Of a DNA stretch of 64,000 bases, positions 11,250-24,685 are shown one piece after another. The notes under the pieces were generated by a model. It was not told the origin of the DNA, did not search any database, and worked only from the letters and a program-made list of their open reading frames with translations. The stretch spans positions 1 to 64,000 of the forward strand of contig JAURVB010013332.1 in NCBI GenBank assembly GCA_033002965.1, read 5' to 3'. Every line of letters starts with the position of its first letter. Within the stretch, counting starts at the first letter, position 1. A program made the translations under genes and the position numbers. Source of the stretch: Piper betle (taxonomy: Eukaryota > Streptophyta > Magnoliopsida > Piperales > Piperaceae).

Positions 11250-13699
11250 GGGGAATTCTGGGCTTAGTTTGAGATAGTACATATTGATGTGGTATTGTTA
11301 AAACATGCACTATTGAACCAGCCTCACCAAGGTAATGCTAACCAGGTAGTTAAATATCTCAAGTCAGTTATTATTTGTAGTGATTGGACTAAGATCTATA
11401 TGGTGTTGATTATAGACATACACTCTTTACGAGTAATACTCTTTCGTAGTATAGAATCTACTATACATGCGATTCATACGTCTTATACTTTTTTTACTAT
11501 GAGGATAGTGAGAAAATGATTTCTGCTTCCACATTGAATGAGATCCTATAAACAACATTTGTTTCTTTTTATCCTTATACTTTAAATTATATTTGAGATG
11601 ATAAAATTATGTAACGTTTTTAGCTGGCTACCTTTAACCATAAGTAATTGTGATAAGGGGTTTGTCTAGAAAAGTCATTATTTTGCTCATTAAAAGGAGT
11701 ATGATTGTGAAAGGAATACTATTTGACCGTATCTAAGTCATGACCATTATTACACCAACGATGGGCCACATAATGGAGTAATTTTAAATATGAGGGATGG
11801 TAAAACTTCATTAATAATCTAAAGATAGAGAGTATCTGAAAGCTCCTATGTTCTCCCTAACAAGTGCATAGTGGTAGCTTTGTTGTGTTATTTTTTGTAG
11901 GTCGCATAACCTATTTTCCGTATGATCAAGCTTACAAAGCACCGTCATGTGTTTCATGTGCGAGTGAGAGAATTTGGGATGCACCCATGCATTGGTGATG
12001 AGCTACTCCACATATGGTGTGAGTGGAAGATGTTGGATGTATTTATTACTCCCAATATTTGGAGAGATCAGTTAGGACTTTCTTACTTTAGAAAATTGAC
12101 CTAATTAATCCTAATTATTATTTAATTATATCTCCTATCTATGGCAGAAGTATATATTAGGAGATATATATTTGTGTAGGAGTCTAATAAGGTTTAACTA
12201 GAAATACAACCCCTCCTAATAGAAAGAAAATGTCCATTCAATTTACTTATGGGGAGGACCTTGGTAGAGAGAAGGGTTAGGTACTTAGGCTTTGGAGATC
12301 TAGGCTATGGATCCATATTCTTCTTTTAATTGTGAGTTGAATTAACATGTGAGAGCATTCTCAATCTAATGAGGTACAAAGGTACGCCTTCTAATCTCTG
12401 ATTTATTAAAATCTTCAAGTAATATGCCACAAAAAGGCCACCTTTTCCCTATGTCAAATTCACTACAAAGTCATTCAACCAGCTTTTTTATTTTATTTTT
12501 TATATAAAAAATAAATCGCTCAATGGGCAATTACCATAAGTTTTCTTTAAAATGAGCTATTTATCAATTTATAGCTTTACAAAAAAATGTTTGAAACCCT
12601 ACCATATATCGAAGTATTTTAGATCATTTAAAATATTTGGGTTTGTCCTGTCTAATTCAATTTGTTACTGGAGTTTTCTCTATGTAAAGCCAAACGCTTA
12701 TCAAGGCAAGAATGAGATAAAGCCATTTACGGGTTTGACTTGTTTCATTTTCAAAGCTGTGATAATTTCTATTGATGGTATATCTTCTCATACTAATAAA
12801 AAGAGAAATCAATAATATCACATGATTAAAAGTAAGAGATTTAAATCATTATAATACAACAAAAGTAAAAAAATGATAAATCCAATTATTATAACATATC
12901 TTCTTCCAATTAGGATCCATCTTTTAGCTAAAGTCAATTAGTTTCTATATTTACTATATTAAATTATTATAATTTATTTTATTATTTAATGATAATTTAT
13001 TTATAAAATTTGCATAAAAAATTGTATATGACACAGAATTTTACATCTTATAGTGTAGAATCTAAACAGTTGGCTTTACATTTTACATACTTTGCCAAAG
13101 TCAACATTCGTAGTTTATAATCGTTTGGCTCAATTAAATACATTTTAACAAAGTCACGTCTGTTTTGCATGTCAACAGACATTGGGCGCATCTTAGAGGG
13201 ATAGGCTCAATTCATGAATGTGATAATAACACCGAGATGCAAGCCGTAAAATGCAAATAGTTGGTCCGGTGTTCTAGACCTTGGTTTAGTTGTTGGAGTT
13301 TATCCTACTAACTTGTGAACTAGTCCATTTTACCAATTATGCGTTGCAAATATCAGTGAGTCCTCTTATGCTTAGGGGCGGCAAGTTTTCATATCAAGGT
13401 TAGATTTGAGATGAGACGAGTACATGTATTGGGCTTTCTACTGTATAAAGGTTACTAGATCTTGTATATAGCTTTCCAGCAAGATTTTAGCTATGTTTGA
13501 CATTGTTGGTTGTGTGCTTTGAAGGCCTATTGTAAATTCGACCCACAGTTTTTGAGATTGTTCACTGCTCGCATTTTTTGTGTAGTTGGTTAGCATGGTC
13601 GATATGCCAAGGAGTTAGTTTAGCTTTTAGACTATTTATACGGAGCTTGACGAGTGAGTATGAACGTAATACAAATGATAGCACAAGTTGTGAGCAAGC
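11250..13699. other. AT-rich stretch, no supported gene
   Basis: Only short open frames occur (11289-11519, 11922-12104, 12552-12815), none with a recognisable motif. The segment 12150-12330 has a retroelement-like look ('gagatatatatttgtgtagg') but no ends could be placed. Confidence 0.5.
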
Positions 13700-15370
13700 T
13701 AAGTAGTATCGAAGTATGTATGAGGTATATATATTTATTTTAACTGTTTAAAGGATTTACGGTAAGGGTTTAGATCTGTCTTTCATGCATTTAGTGTGCA
13801 TATGAAGGTTTGTGAGTTAGCTAGGTATCTTTTAGATGCATACCATTTGGTAGAGCAAAACTCTACTCATTTCACTTTCTAGCTTGTGTCCGTTGATTTC
13901 ATTTTACTAGTTTTGGTGTCCGTGACAACCTATATCTCATTTAGATTGTTCTTGACTCACTCTATTGTTAGGATTATGTTTTGAAGATTATTATGGTAAA
14001 TTCATTGGAAATAATTTATACAGGATGCATGATCATGGTAGAGTTAGTCAGAGAGCTAGACATATGTGTGTAGCATTTTCTTTTATAATGATTTACTTAT
14101 TGAGTTGACATAGGGGGAGTTATATCTGTAATTGGTACATGTTTAGGGAGAGTGTGCTCTTATGTAGGGGGAGATATGAGTGCTTATTGTTTAGTCATCT
14201 CATAAACTTGAAATTGTAAGGATCAAACAATGAGAATGACTAACGAATCCTAGTGAATGCCAATATCTAATTAGCTATAGGTTGCATGGCATGAGTATCA
14301 GGAGCATTGCATTCCATGACATGACATTTTACATTATTTATTGCACTAACATTTGTGTAGGAACAAAATAATGAAGAAGAAAAGGACTAGAGACTAGAGA
14401 GGCTAGCAACATGTGATTTGTTTTCATTAAAAGGTGTCAATGGATGTGTTGAGCTTTGTGGTGATGAAGTAGCACTACTAACTCTTTAAGCACAATTATC
14501 GGTCAGACGCTCAGCCAGGAGTTCGATTACCAAAGTATGGGGGTGCAAACAAGGAAGAAGGGTCTTTAACTCTCGGTTGACCTTCGGTCATGTGTGCGGC
14601 AACCGAAGACCATAGACTTGGAGCAAACTATGATGAAGCTGACTTTGGTTACCCTTCGGTCAAGCGTTCGGCAACCAAAGTTAGATGCTTTGAGGATGAA
14701 GAGTTGATGCAACTGAGTTAAGAGGGAGTTTAGTCATATGTTTGGCGATTGAAGGTGTCTTTGGCAAAACTTCAAATACTGATCGTGGACTTCAAAATCT
14801 CACTAGATTGGTGAAGATTGGGAGATTGTTTGGCAAGCGTTTGATTATGCATTCGGCAAGTGAAGCTGATGTGGCTGGTTTTAAGTGATTGTTTAGTCAA
14901 CGATCCGTTGATTGTTCGACAACAGAACTATCTAGACAAGTTACAAAAACTAGTTGTTAGAGAATCCAAGAGGAGGGATCTAAGCCTCAACAACACTATT
15001 TTAGAGAGACACTTGGAAAGCCTTTTTGGGTAGTGGATGAAAAAACCCTCTTGGTGCAAATGAGGAAGGTCAAGCTTATGTGAGGATTAGTGTAATCTTT
15101 AGATTATATTCCTAGGGGATTCATTCTATAAGCCAAGGAAAGATTGTATACGTGAGAGATTTTACTCAAGGTGTTGAGCAGGTTTGTAAACTCTCAAGAT
15201 TGTGGCTCACCTTGTACCTCCTCCCTTTGCTCAACTCAAGAGGTGCTATCGGACTTAAAGAGGAATCATCTAAACAACATAACTCAAGACATTTTGAAAG
15301 ATGGTGGGCATGTGCTCAGTCATCGATAGAAGCTTTAGATAAATCAACATGCTTAATTTTAGATTTCTAA
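13700..15370 (+). mobile_element. Probable Copia (SIRE/Maximus-like) 3' end and LTR relic
   Basis: Polypurine-like 'tagggggag' motifs occur near 14112 and 14167, as in the 3' region of SIRE-type elements. They are followed by a segment with repeated 'ttcggtcaagcgttcggcaac'-like phrases (14500-14900) and a promoter/leader-like stretch (14990-15240), typical of long Copia LTRs. No coding domain or second LTR was found and the ends are undefined, so the clade assignment is inference. Confidence 0.35.
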
Positions 15371-15379
15371 CTTTCTTCA

Positions 15380-17648
15380 TTCTCCTTGGCCTGATAAGAG
15401 CAAAATAACACCCATACTATGAATCCTTACATTGCTCCTCTTCCAAGCATGTCATGATATTATCCAAGTATTCACTTGGTTTAAAAACTTTAATCACCAC
15501 AGACTCATTGAACACCCTCATGATCAACTCTCCCACATCTACATCAATTATAGTACGATCAATAGCAAGAAAAGGTCTACCAAAAATGATTGAACATCCC
15601 TATCTTCCCCCGTATCCAAAACCACAAAATTTGCTGGTAAGATAAACTTATTAACTTTGACCAACACATTCTCAAGCTCACCTCTCGGAAATATGAATGA
15701 TTTGTCTACCAGCTATAACTTTATCACAGTTGGCTTCACTTCTCCCAATCAAATTTATTATAAATAGACGATGACATCAAATTGATGATGATGCCACAAT
15801 CGCAAAGGGCTTTGAATAAAAAACTGGATCCTGTAGAACATGAGATAATAAAACGACTAGGATCCTTCAATTTTGGTGGTTGCTTTCTCTGTAAAATAGC
15901 ACTACACTCCTCATTCAATGCAATTATTTCAAACTCGTCCAACATCTTTTTCTTTGGCAAGATTTGCTTCATGAAATTAGCATAATTAGACATTTGCTCT
16001 AATACTTCAGCAAATGGGATACTGACTGTTTGCTTTTTAAAAATGTTAAAAAATTCATGAAACTTCTCGTCTTTTTTGCTCCTTTATTGCCTTTGCGGGT
16101 ATGGGAGTTTTGGAACATACTTTAGTGGAGTGGGTTGGCAAATTGATTTTTGTATCTCTACCCATCCATCATTATTTTCTTCATCCATGCCCTGGCTTCT
16201 ATTCTATTTTTCTACTTCAAGTGCTTTGTATGGGCAGCCAACTCTTTTCCACTCTCAACTCTACTACTTTACACTCCTTTGCATCATCTTGCCTAGGTAC
16301 TTAAGTGTTACGTAGGAGTTTTCCAAGAGGTATGTTGTTGACTTTGCAACTTTTAGTGCTGAGTCTGCATGAACTATTGTTGATTTTGCATATGTTGTTG
16401 TTGACTTTGCATGAACTACATGAACAATTCTTTTATTGATAATTTCTGCTCAAGAGGTTGCTATAATATATTCTATGCATGGCCTTGGAATTCAGGTGGT
16501 TTTCGAGGCATTGGTGATTGCCCCACCCAAATTTTGAATGATTCTTCCAACCAAGGTTGTAAGTATTGTAAAGTAGATTTTTTTATTTTGGTTGAAGTTA
16601 CCATAATAGTTGACTACTTCTGGATGAGAAGATCACTAATCTATAGCATGAGCATTGCCATACCATTCACAATGTATAATTTGTCCAAACTATGCTCTTG
16701 TTTGGGACAAATTTTTTAGAATTTGTTACTCATTGCTACAAGTTGGCTAGATAGGGCAATGAAAGCATCTATTTGGAGAATATCACGTGTGGGCTTCCTT
16801 GCAATTCCATCATAAACCATTTGATGATGGTTGGAAGCTAGCTTTTCCATTAGTTTATATGCTCCTTTATATGTCCTGGTTACGATAGATTCTCCTGCAA
16901 TTGCATCTACTATTGACTTGGTTTGGCTCATCATTTCATCGTAGAAAGTTTAAATTTACACCCAAGGTTAAATACAATGGTAGGGATACGCCCTCAATAA
17001 ATCCTTAAATCTCTCTCCCATGAAGACTCATTCTCTATGTGAACAAAAGAGGTGATCTCATTCCTAAATTACAGAATTCTGGACGGCAATAAATATTTCA
17101 AAATAAACATTTTTTTCATATCTTCCCAAGTGGTGATTGAAGTCAACACCAATGAATTGGGCCAAAGCATGGCTGCTCCATTCAAAGAGAAGGGAACGAC
17201 CTTAGCCTAATTACATCTTTAGAAACGTTATATTGCTAGTATGAATCACAGATTGTCACAAAATTTAGCAAGTGCATATGGGGATCCCCACTTGATAGTC
17301 CATTAAACTAACCTGGAGATTGTAGTATTTAGAACATTATAGTCTTTAGTTCAAAATTATTTGCAAGGATTTGGGATCTTATAATATTGAAGTTGAAACC
17401 CCTCTAGTAGATGTACTGCAGGTTCTGCCAATGATCTGTTGTTTGGATTATTGTTTTCATGCTGATTTTAGGGCATGGCCTGTTTTCTTTCAATTTGTTT
17501 CACTAGCAGGTTTTATTTACCAATCAAATGATAATAGATCTTCTCTTTTAGGCTCTTGCATACACTACCTAAAAAAAAGAAATAGAAAACAAAAGTTAGT
17601 TGACTAACTATGCTAAACACTCAAAGCAATCGCTAAGAAAAAAACAAA
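15380..17648 (-). pseudogene. Athila-like (Ty3/Gypsy) gag-protease relic
   Basis: On the minus strand, 16934-16716 reads like Athila gag (IVDAIAGESIV, AYKLMEKLASNHHQM, DAFIALSSQLVAMSNK). Near 16560-16510 is GWKNHSKFGWGNHQ, a typical post-zinc-knuckle Athila phrase. The frame 15993-15736 matches the region around the protease: LNEECSAILQRKQPPKLKDPSRFIISC, then ALCDCGIIINLM, where the usual D-L-G-A-S of the catalytic site has decayed to DCGII. Further protease similarity continues, with stops, towards 15445. Numerous stops and frame changes show a dead copy. The upstream primer site at 17649-17666 gives the orientation. Confidence 0.65.
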
Positions 17649-17666
17649 TCCCTGGCAATGGTGCCA
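17649..17666 (-). promoter_or_regulatory. Primer binding site, tRNA-Asp type (Athila relic)
   Basis: The minus strand reads TGGCACCATTGCCAGGGA, close to the plant tRNA-Asp primer site (TGGCGCCGTTGCCGGGGA) used by Athila/Tat elements. The 5' LTR of the relic should start just to the right. Confidence 0.65.
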
Positions 17667-18284
17667 AAAACTTATTCCTATTTCAATGCATCACGCAAAT
17701 GTACCTATCAGATAAGTAATAAAGTGAAGAGTAAGTATTGTCCATAAAAGGAGTTGATACTTGGCCTTACTTATCATTCAACGTAATTGAACTAACTATC
17801 TAACTATAGCAAGGATAAAAGCAAACATCACAAATAAAAGATAGCACGAATAGTTAAAAAATCTAAACTATCTCATTAAGGAATCGATGCGAGGGCATAA
17901 AATCAGTAACAACAACTATCTAATATGCTAATATGGATAATCCATTAATCAAATTAATAAAGCTCTTTCAAATGATAGACATCACTTAGTTTACTTTGTA
18001 AAGTAAAGTTGCTAGTTCTATTGTATCTCTTATGATGGGTGCTAATATCCGGGAAAATAATAGTAATTGTAAAGGACCCCCACTACTATTATCACCTATT
18101 GCCCTGACCTCATTCCATATTCTTGTGCAAACTAGACTACATTGATACATTACAAACAACTACCCTTTTAGATGTTTATGACTAATGTATTCCTACAATC
18201 ATAATCACAAACTACTTTAATCAAAGACATCATCGACTTGCATATTTCTAGCACTCAATCGAATCTCTTACTCAAGTAAGAGTT
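17667..18284 (-). mobile_element. Partial 5' LTR of the Athila relic, cut by E3
   Basis: Non-coding sequence lies between the tRNA-Asp primer site and the insertion point of E3. Its position implies the 5' LTR of the relic. Its other end could not be found and may be lost beyond E3. Confidence 0.4.
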
Positions 18285-19442
18285 TGTTAGAATATTTTTA
18301 GTGACATGCAAGTATACACAGTCAAAATAAGTAATATAATAATAAATTTGAGTATCGTTCCCATAGAGAGATGAATTTCCTTAAATTAATTAAAGAAAAT
18401 CAAATTAAGAGCAAAACAAAATAATTAACTTAAATAAATCTAAAAAATAACTTTAAATAAAAGGAGAAGTTAAAATGATAAAACTCATTATAGAGTCGAA
18501 TTTCCCTTAATATGAATTTAATCTTTATCGTATCTTACTCTTATTTTTTATTCTCTCGGATTGTCGATCTAGGATAATTATATGACATGGTGGCTCCCGC
18601 TCTTTCATGCTTCTATTATTTTGCCTCAATTTCTACCTCCCGATGATAATTGATTAATCAACAAAATAATGAATTAAGATTTGCCTCACAATCGCATACG
18701 GTGTTGTGCATCTCCCAACCACAATGACAAACAAGTCAAAAGACTCGTCGTATGATGAATTATCAATTACTAATCTAATTAATTTCTTCCGAAATCTAAT
18801 TAAATTTCATGATCTAAGAAATAGGTGATCAATTTCTCTTAGCATTTAAAACATGATAATTCAAACAATCCGATTGAATAAAAGAGTAAGAGTTTGAAAT
18901 AAATTCAATTAAATCATGTTAAGTTCCATTTTTCTCTATAACGAAATAAAAGACTACTCCATAATAAAAATAGAAAACAATATAACGACGAAACTACTTT
19001 TTATTATAAAAGAGAAAGAAATTACAAAAACTAGAAATATTTTCTTTCACTAAACTCCTAAGCCAAAAGTTGAGATATAATCAACAACAAATGACCACCT
19101 CTTTATATAGAAGTGGAGATACAAGAATTCAAAAAGGGTGTTCACAAATCGACGTAGTCTAATTAATTATGAAGTCGCTTTAAGTTTTCAACTCCTCGAC
19201 TCTATTGAACACCATAACTTGTCGCTATTGGGTGGGGCTAAGTGTCATGACCATTCAATTATAAAGCTGAATTTATTCATCTTTTTTTGCATTAAAACAC
19301 AAAAATTAAGCATATCTAATAAAAAATTAATTAACACCAACAAATAAAGTGAAATATCACTTAATTAATATTGTTTATATCCGGAAAGTACAAAATCATA
19401 TTAAAAACATGGGTAAATCTTATATATTTTAAGCACTTAACA
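18285..19442 (-). repeat. 3' LTR of E3
   Basis: It pairs with 22373-23532 along its whole length and shows many small differences, so the insertion is not recent. It is followed at 19443-19460 by the polypurine tract on the minus strand. Confidence 0.92.
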
Positions 19443-20905
19443 CACCCCCAAACTTACACTTTTACGCGTCCCGAGCAAAATATCATAACAAAGAAATTTT
19501 ACTACACAAAAATACTTAGTCCCCATTATGTTCTCATATGATTCTTAATCCACCTATCTAGAGGCAACAAGATGTCAATTAAATCAGAAATTCCCTTTCA
19601 TCACTCACATCCAAAAGAAAGCTCTCCGTGTGTGTGCGATAGTCCATTGGCTTATCATTCTCATCTGCAACCAAGAGAATACAATGAAGCACATGCTTAA
19701 ATATATTTATCTTTTGCTCCCATTTCCACTAATGTAGGTAATGCCAATTAATAGAATCAATAGGTCTTTATAGGTTGTAACGGGGCCAGGGGCTAGGGAC
19801 CAAAAATAGGATAAACAAGATATAAAAATCAGAGGCTAATATGCACCCTAGAATTAAAAATCCTTTCTAAATTCTAACATACATGTACAACAAATCCCCA
19901 AGCCATATGACACGAACTTCCTAAAATGTAGTATTGAGTTGACCCAATATAAGAACTAACTTTGCTTTGATTTTCCATTGACGACCTGTTGCTTTTTCTT
20001 TTTTCTTTTATTTCAAACCAGAGGAAGACTCTTGCTTCATCTTGTATTTACTGGTGGAGGATCATTGCCTCATCTTTTTCTTTTTTTTTTCAATTTCTTC
20101 TTCTTCTTCTTATTTTCTTTGTTTTTCTTCTCTCTCTTTTTTTTAACAAAGCAAAGCGCCAGGAAAGTCCACACTATCTACTCAAGCACCACTCTATAAC
20201 ACGCAATGCCTTCCCCCTATACTACTCAAAGTTTCATCCTTGTTAGAATTTAGAACAAATTCAAAACACTGGGTGCTAGGACTCAAGCAGCAAGATATAT
20301 TTTCAATAAAACAGCCAATGCTAAAATAAAGGTAATCAAATAAATATATATAATAAAGGCCATGAAATTATGTATAGAGGATAATTCATATTAGGTAGGC
20401 TTGATGAAAGGCCAGACTCATCAAAAAGAAATGCCTATATCATTTTCCATCAACATGACATGCTAAATATTTCACCTTGAAAGTCACTAGGGCAAATTCT
20501 AAAAGTCATGACCATCATGTATAATCCTTATTGTAAAACATTCATTGAAATCATCTAAACCAAAGGATTGCAAAATATTATAAGGTAGAGAACCAACTCC
20601 CAACTGCAATCTTTTACTCAATTCATCCCTCATATCAATTAATCAAGTTTTCTCAAGAAAGGTAAGACTAATTCACATGTATTTATCATTGAACCAAGAG
20701 ACTAAAATACCATTGCATAATAAAATTTTACACTAAACTACATTATATATATGTATATCTAAATCTAAACATGAGCCAAGCATGAACAATATGCAAAAAT
20801 TAAAGCATCACCCCCAAACTTAAACTAAACATTGTCCTCAAAAATAAAATAAGGAGAAAGAAGTGAAAGAGAACTCCCTCATATCAATTAGTCGGTGGAT
20901 GATTA
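19443..20905 (-). other. E3 interior 3' non-coding region with two polypurine-like tracts
   Basis: AAGTTTGGGGGTG-like tracts occur on the minus strand both beside the LTR (19443-19460) and at about 20812-20826. About 1.36 kb of non-coding DNA lies between them, including a T/C-rich run at 19985-20145. Athila elements normally carry an env-like frame in this interval, and none is open here. Confidence 0.6.
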
Positions 20906-21274
20906 TCATGAATAACTGAATTTGGACTTGACCCATGCTTCATTGACTTTAAATGATCGATCCCCTTGTTCAGTCTTAATTTCAATTGTACCATGTGGAA
21001 AAAGCTTTTGTCCAGGAGAAAATGACCAACAACCACACTAGATGCTATGTTTATCTGCTATAGTCTAAGCAATAGCTGACTTGTGATCTTTTAGTATTCT
21101 AATCAGCATAGCTTTCTGCAATATAGTTAGCTTTGAAGATATAATAATAGGTAGAGTGTCATTAAGCCCTAAGAAAGTATACCTGAGATGTTTTGGAAGT
21201 TGCTTTAGCTCCAAAATAGGTGGTACTTCAACTGATGGCATCAATCTGTGGAATGGTAGATCTAAGGTTTCCAC
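20906..21274 (-). pseudogene. E3 pol remnant: start of reverse transcriptase fused to integrase C-terminus
   Basis: On the minus strand, LPFHRLMPSVEVPPILELKQLPKHLRY...LPIIISSKLT...LIRILKDHKSAIA is the linker and N-terminal start of Athila reverse transcriptase. It is followed at once (one in-frame stop, then TIADKHSI) by SFSPGQKLFPHGTIEIK and SFKVNEAWVKS, which match the family's integrase C-terminal end (FPHG.VEI...FKVNG). All of the RT palm, RNase H and integrase core is missing. The same junction is present in E4. Confidence 0.8.
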
Positions 21275-21304
21275 AATTTTGAATCGTCAAGGTAAAATTG
21301 GTTG

Positions 21305-21988
21305 TCAATCTAATACTTTAACCATTTCATCCACATTAATATTTTTTTCACAAAGAGAATTTATGGCTTTATGTAAAGAATTACTAAACTGATCCCCTTT
21401 GCATCCGAGTAAGCTAACCAATGTATTGAGTTCATTTTCGTTATTTGGTTTTTCATCTTTTTCCTTAACTTCATTGGGCTGAACTGGTTCTTGTAAAGTA
21501 ATACCACTTCGGGTTGTTATAGCTTTGCAATGCTCTTGACCATCATTCCTTGGTTGTTCTAGTTGGCTAGGATGTACACCCTTGGGTCGCTCACTTGGTT
21601 CCTTGTTTAATTGCACCATAACTTGTTGCATAAACTGTTGTTGTTGTTGGTGCTGATTCTGCATAAATTGTTGCATAGTTTGTTGCATAGAATTGAACAT
21701 TTGGATCAAATCTGATTGTTGTTGTTGTTGTTGAAAAGAAAGTGAATGGGGTTGATAATGCTGTGATGGCGGTGGTGGATTATTGGGAACATCAGTCGAT
21801 TGTAGAGAATTATTCCATGAAAAATTAGGGTTATTGCACCAAACCGCATTGTAGGTGTTGGAATAGGGATTGTTGTTCCAATTAAAGTTAACTACATAGT
21901 TAATTTGATCTGTTGCACATTTACTTGTAAAATGTCCTTGTCCACACCATTCACACCTTGGCTCCACAGCCTTAACATGTCCCTGCAT
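21305..21988 (-). pseudogene. E3 gag C-terminal part with zinc knuckle
   Basis: 227 codons are open. A CX2CX3HX4C knuckle (CEWCGQGHFTSKC) is near residues 13-25. A long Gln-rich tract follows, then the Athila phrase PSERPKGVHPSQLEQPRNDGQEHCKAITTRSG. The region upstream (22000-22350) has stops in frame, so the N-terminal part of gag is gone. Gag packages element RNA, and this copy cannot make a full protein. Confidence 0.8.
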
Positions 21989-22372
21989 ATTAAGATTTTC
22001 AACTTGATTAGCTAAAGCACTAACCTAAGTAGATAAAGTAGTAAGTGCATCTAATTCTAAAACTCTGGTAGTCCTCCTTGGATGCATGGCTTCTTCTTCT
22101 ATTGCTTATTGTACTCTTTTTCTAGCGGCATACAAGTGTTTCAAAGTCCTTTCAATCTCTGGATCAGAAGAAAACAAGGATGTCCGCACTAATCGATCCA
22201 TAAACAAATGATAAAAAATAAATGATAGCAACGAAGAAGACAATGATATAGTTTTCTTTTCTTTTTTTCTTTAAATCAGACACTAAAATCTAAAAATAAA
22301 AGAAAACTCTAAAAATACTAATCCTAAATTAACTTAAAAAATTCGGTCTCCCCAGCGACGACGCCAAAAACT

Positions 22373-23532
22373 TGTTCGAATATTTTTACTGACATGCAAG
22401 TATACACAGTTGAAACAAGTAATATATAATGATAAATTTGAGTATCGTTTGCCACAGAGAGATGAATTTCCTTAAATTAATTAAAGAAAATCAAATTAAG
22501 AGCAAAAAAAATAATTGACTTAAATAAATCTAAATAATAACTTTATATAAAAGGAGAAGTTAAAATGATGAAACTCATTCTAGAGTTGAATTTCCCTTAA
22601 TATGAATTTAATCTTCATCATATCTTACTATTATCTTTTTATTCTCTCGGATTGTCGATCTAGGATAATTATATGACATGGTGGCTCTTGCTCTTTCATG
22701 CTTCAATTATTTTGCCTCAATTTGTACCTCCTGGTGATAATTGATTAATCAACAAAATAATGAATTAAGATTTGCCTCACAATCACATACGGTGTTGTGT
22801 ATCTCCCGACCACAATGACAAACAAGTCAAAAGACTCGTTGTATGATGAATTATCAATGACTAATCTAATTAATTTCTCCCAAAATCTAATTAAATCTCA
22901 TGATCTAAGAAATAGGTGATCAATCTCCTCTTAGCATTTAGAACATGATAATTCAAACAATCTGATTGAATAAAAGAGTAAGAGTTTGAAAAAAATTCAA
23001 TTAAATCATGTTAAGTTCCATTCTTCTATAGAACGAAATAAAAGACTACTCCATAATAAAAATAGAAAACAATATAACGAAGAAACTACTTTTTATTATG
23101 AAAGAGAAAGAAATTACAAAAACTAGAAATTTTTTCTTTCACTAAATTGTTAAGCCAAAAGTTAAGATATGATCAATAACAAATGACTACCCCTTTATAT
23201 AGAAGTGGAGATACAAGAATTCAAAGAGGGTGTTCACAAATCGACGTAGTCTAATTAATTATGACGTTGCTTTAAGTTTCCAACTCCTAGACTCTATTGA
23301 ACACCATAACTTGTCGCCATTGGGTGGGCTAAGTGTCATGACCATTCAATTCTAAAGCTGAATTTATTTATCTTTTTTTGCATTAAAACACCAAAATTAA
23401 GCATATCTAATAAAATATTTATTAACACTAAAAATAAAGTAAAATATCACTTAATTAATAATGTTTATATCCGGGAAGTACAAAATCATATTAAAAACAT
23501 GGGTAAATATTATATATTTTAAACACTTAACA
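22373..23532 (-). repeat. 5' LTR of E3
   Basis: This LTR is bounded on its left by the tRNA-Asp-like primer site at about 22350-22368. It ends ...CACTTAACA at 23532, followed by the target-site copy AAGTT. Confidence 0.92.
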
Positions 23533-23553
23533 AAGTTTGCTAGTCTCTTAAAG

Positions 23554-24685
23554 TGTAACGAGCTGCCCGTTCTGAGCCAAGAGCCAAATGTTTCTATATG
23601 AAACTAAGTGCCTCATAAATTAATTTTCTATTAATTTTCAAGATTTTAAATAAATCCATAATAAGAAATTTAATATACAAATGCTTGAAATAATCTAGGC
23701 CCTACGAATCAAACCAAAATTCCACTGTCATGCAAACAATCTCGAGAAAAGAATAATCCAATAATAGAGTCCTCCAGCTTTCCCGACTCTACACATCCTT
23801 CCATGCTCATACCTCCTGCGGAGGCAATTCCGCATTAGTTATAAAAACACTAAGTTGTATAATTATAAGAAATAATTAATATATTCCACAACATCTGAAT
23901 TACATCTTTTAATGATTATGAACTTATGCTGAGCTCTTAATATGCTAGGAGGCCAGCTAGGAGGGTGGCCGCCCATCCAGCTACAAGTTCATGTATGCAC
24001 ATACACGCTACGTGGCCCTCGGCCTGTACTTACCAATATTTGCCATTGACTCACCCTGTTGGTATCATAAGTGTATAATGAGCCGTTTTGTGCTACTGCA
24101 CCCTGTCACCCCTTTCAACATGGTGGCAGGTATTTAATCTTTCGAGAATTTTAGGGGGTGCCAACCAAGACTCCTACATAGTAATTTTTAAGGGAGCTGC
24201 CCCGTGTTGGGACTCCCATATAAGAACATATAACATTTCGAGTAATTATACAGACTTGGAATTTTGATGAGGCACCCGCAACTACAACTCATGATCCTAA
24301 TATGAATGAAATTTCTCTAAAGCCAAATGTCCTCACAAACTATCCAGAGGATGTTTCATTTAATAACAGAACTTTCTTTTTTATAGAAAAATATGTGTAG
24401 AATTCAAAAAGTTACTATATTAAATTTTATAAATATGTGTGGAATTGAAAAAGTCATTTGTTTGATAACGTAAAGTCAAAAAGTAATTATTAAGTTAATA
24501 CGAATAGATGTTAAACCCTAAAAATATTATAAATATCATTATACCGATATGCTAAAGGTCAAAATCGATAATTTATAATATTAATTTTTTCAAGAATTCA
24601 TTTAATTAAATAATATTTACGGTTCGTTTTAAGATTTATAAAACACTAAATAAAATAACCTAATTATTTTTTTCATGGTTTTACA
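23554..24685 (-). mobile_element. Solo LTR of the 3104-4835 family
   Basis: It begins TGTAACGAGCTGCCCG and ends GGTTTTACA on the plus strand, with flanks TAAAG and TAAAA (imperfect 5-base duplication). It aligns with 3104 onward through the 'gaaactaagtg', 'cataaattaattttctatt' and 'gagtcctccag' blocks and the box near 23815-23870. No primer site or polypurine tract adjoins it, so it is a solo LTR. Only 21 bases separate it from E3. Confidence 0.75.

Larger units (their letters stand above)
18285..23532 (-). mobile_element. E3: non-autonomous Athila-type LTR retrotransposon
   Basis: Two LTRs of 1158 and 1160 bp (18285-19442 and 22373-23532) share TGTT...AACA ends. A polypurine tract (minus strand GTTTGGGGGTG) abuts the left LTR, and a tRNA-Asp-like primer site (minus strand TGGCGTCGTCGCTGGGGA) abuts the right LTR, so the element reads right to left. 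Flanks are GAGTT and AAGTT, a 5-base duplication with one change. The interior holds a gag fragment, the very start of reverse transcriptase, and an integrase C-terminus joined directly to it. It therefore lacks most of pol. It inserted into the Athila relic LTR. Confidence 0.9.

Noticed and set aside
15782..15985. 67-codon plus-strand frame
   Set aside because: Shadow of the Athila protease-region frame on the minus strand (15993-15736).
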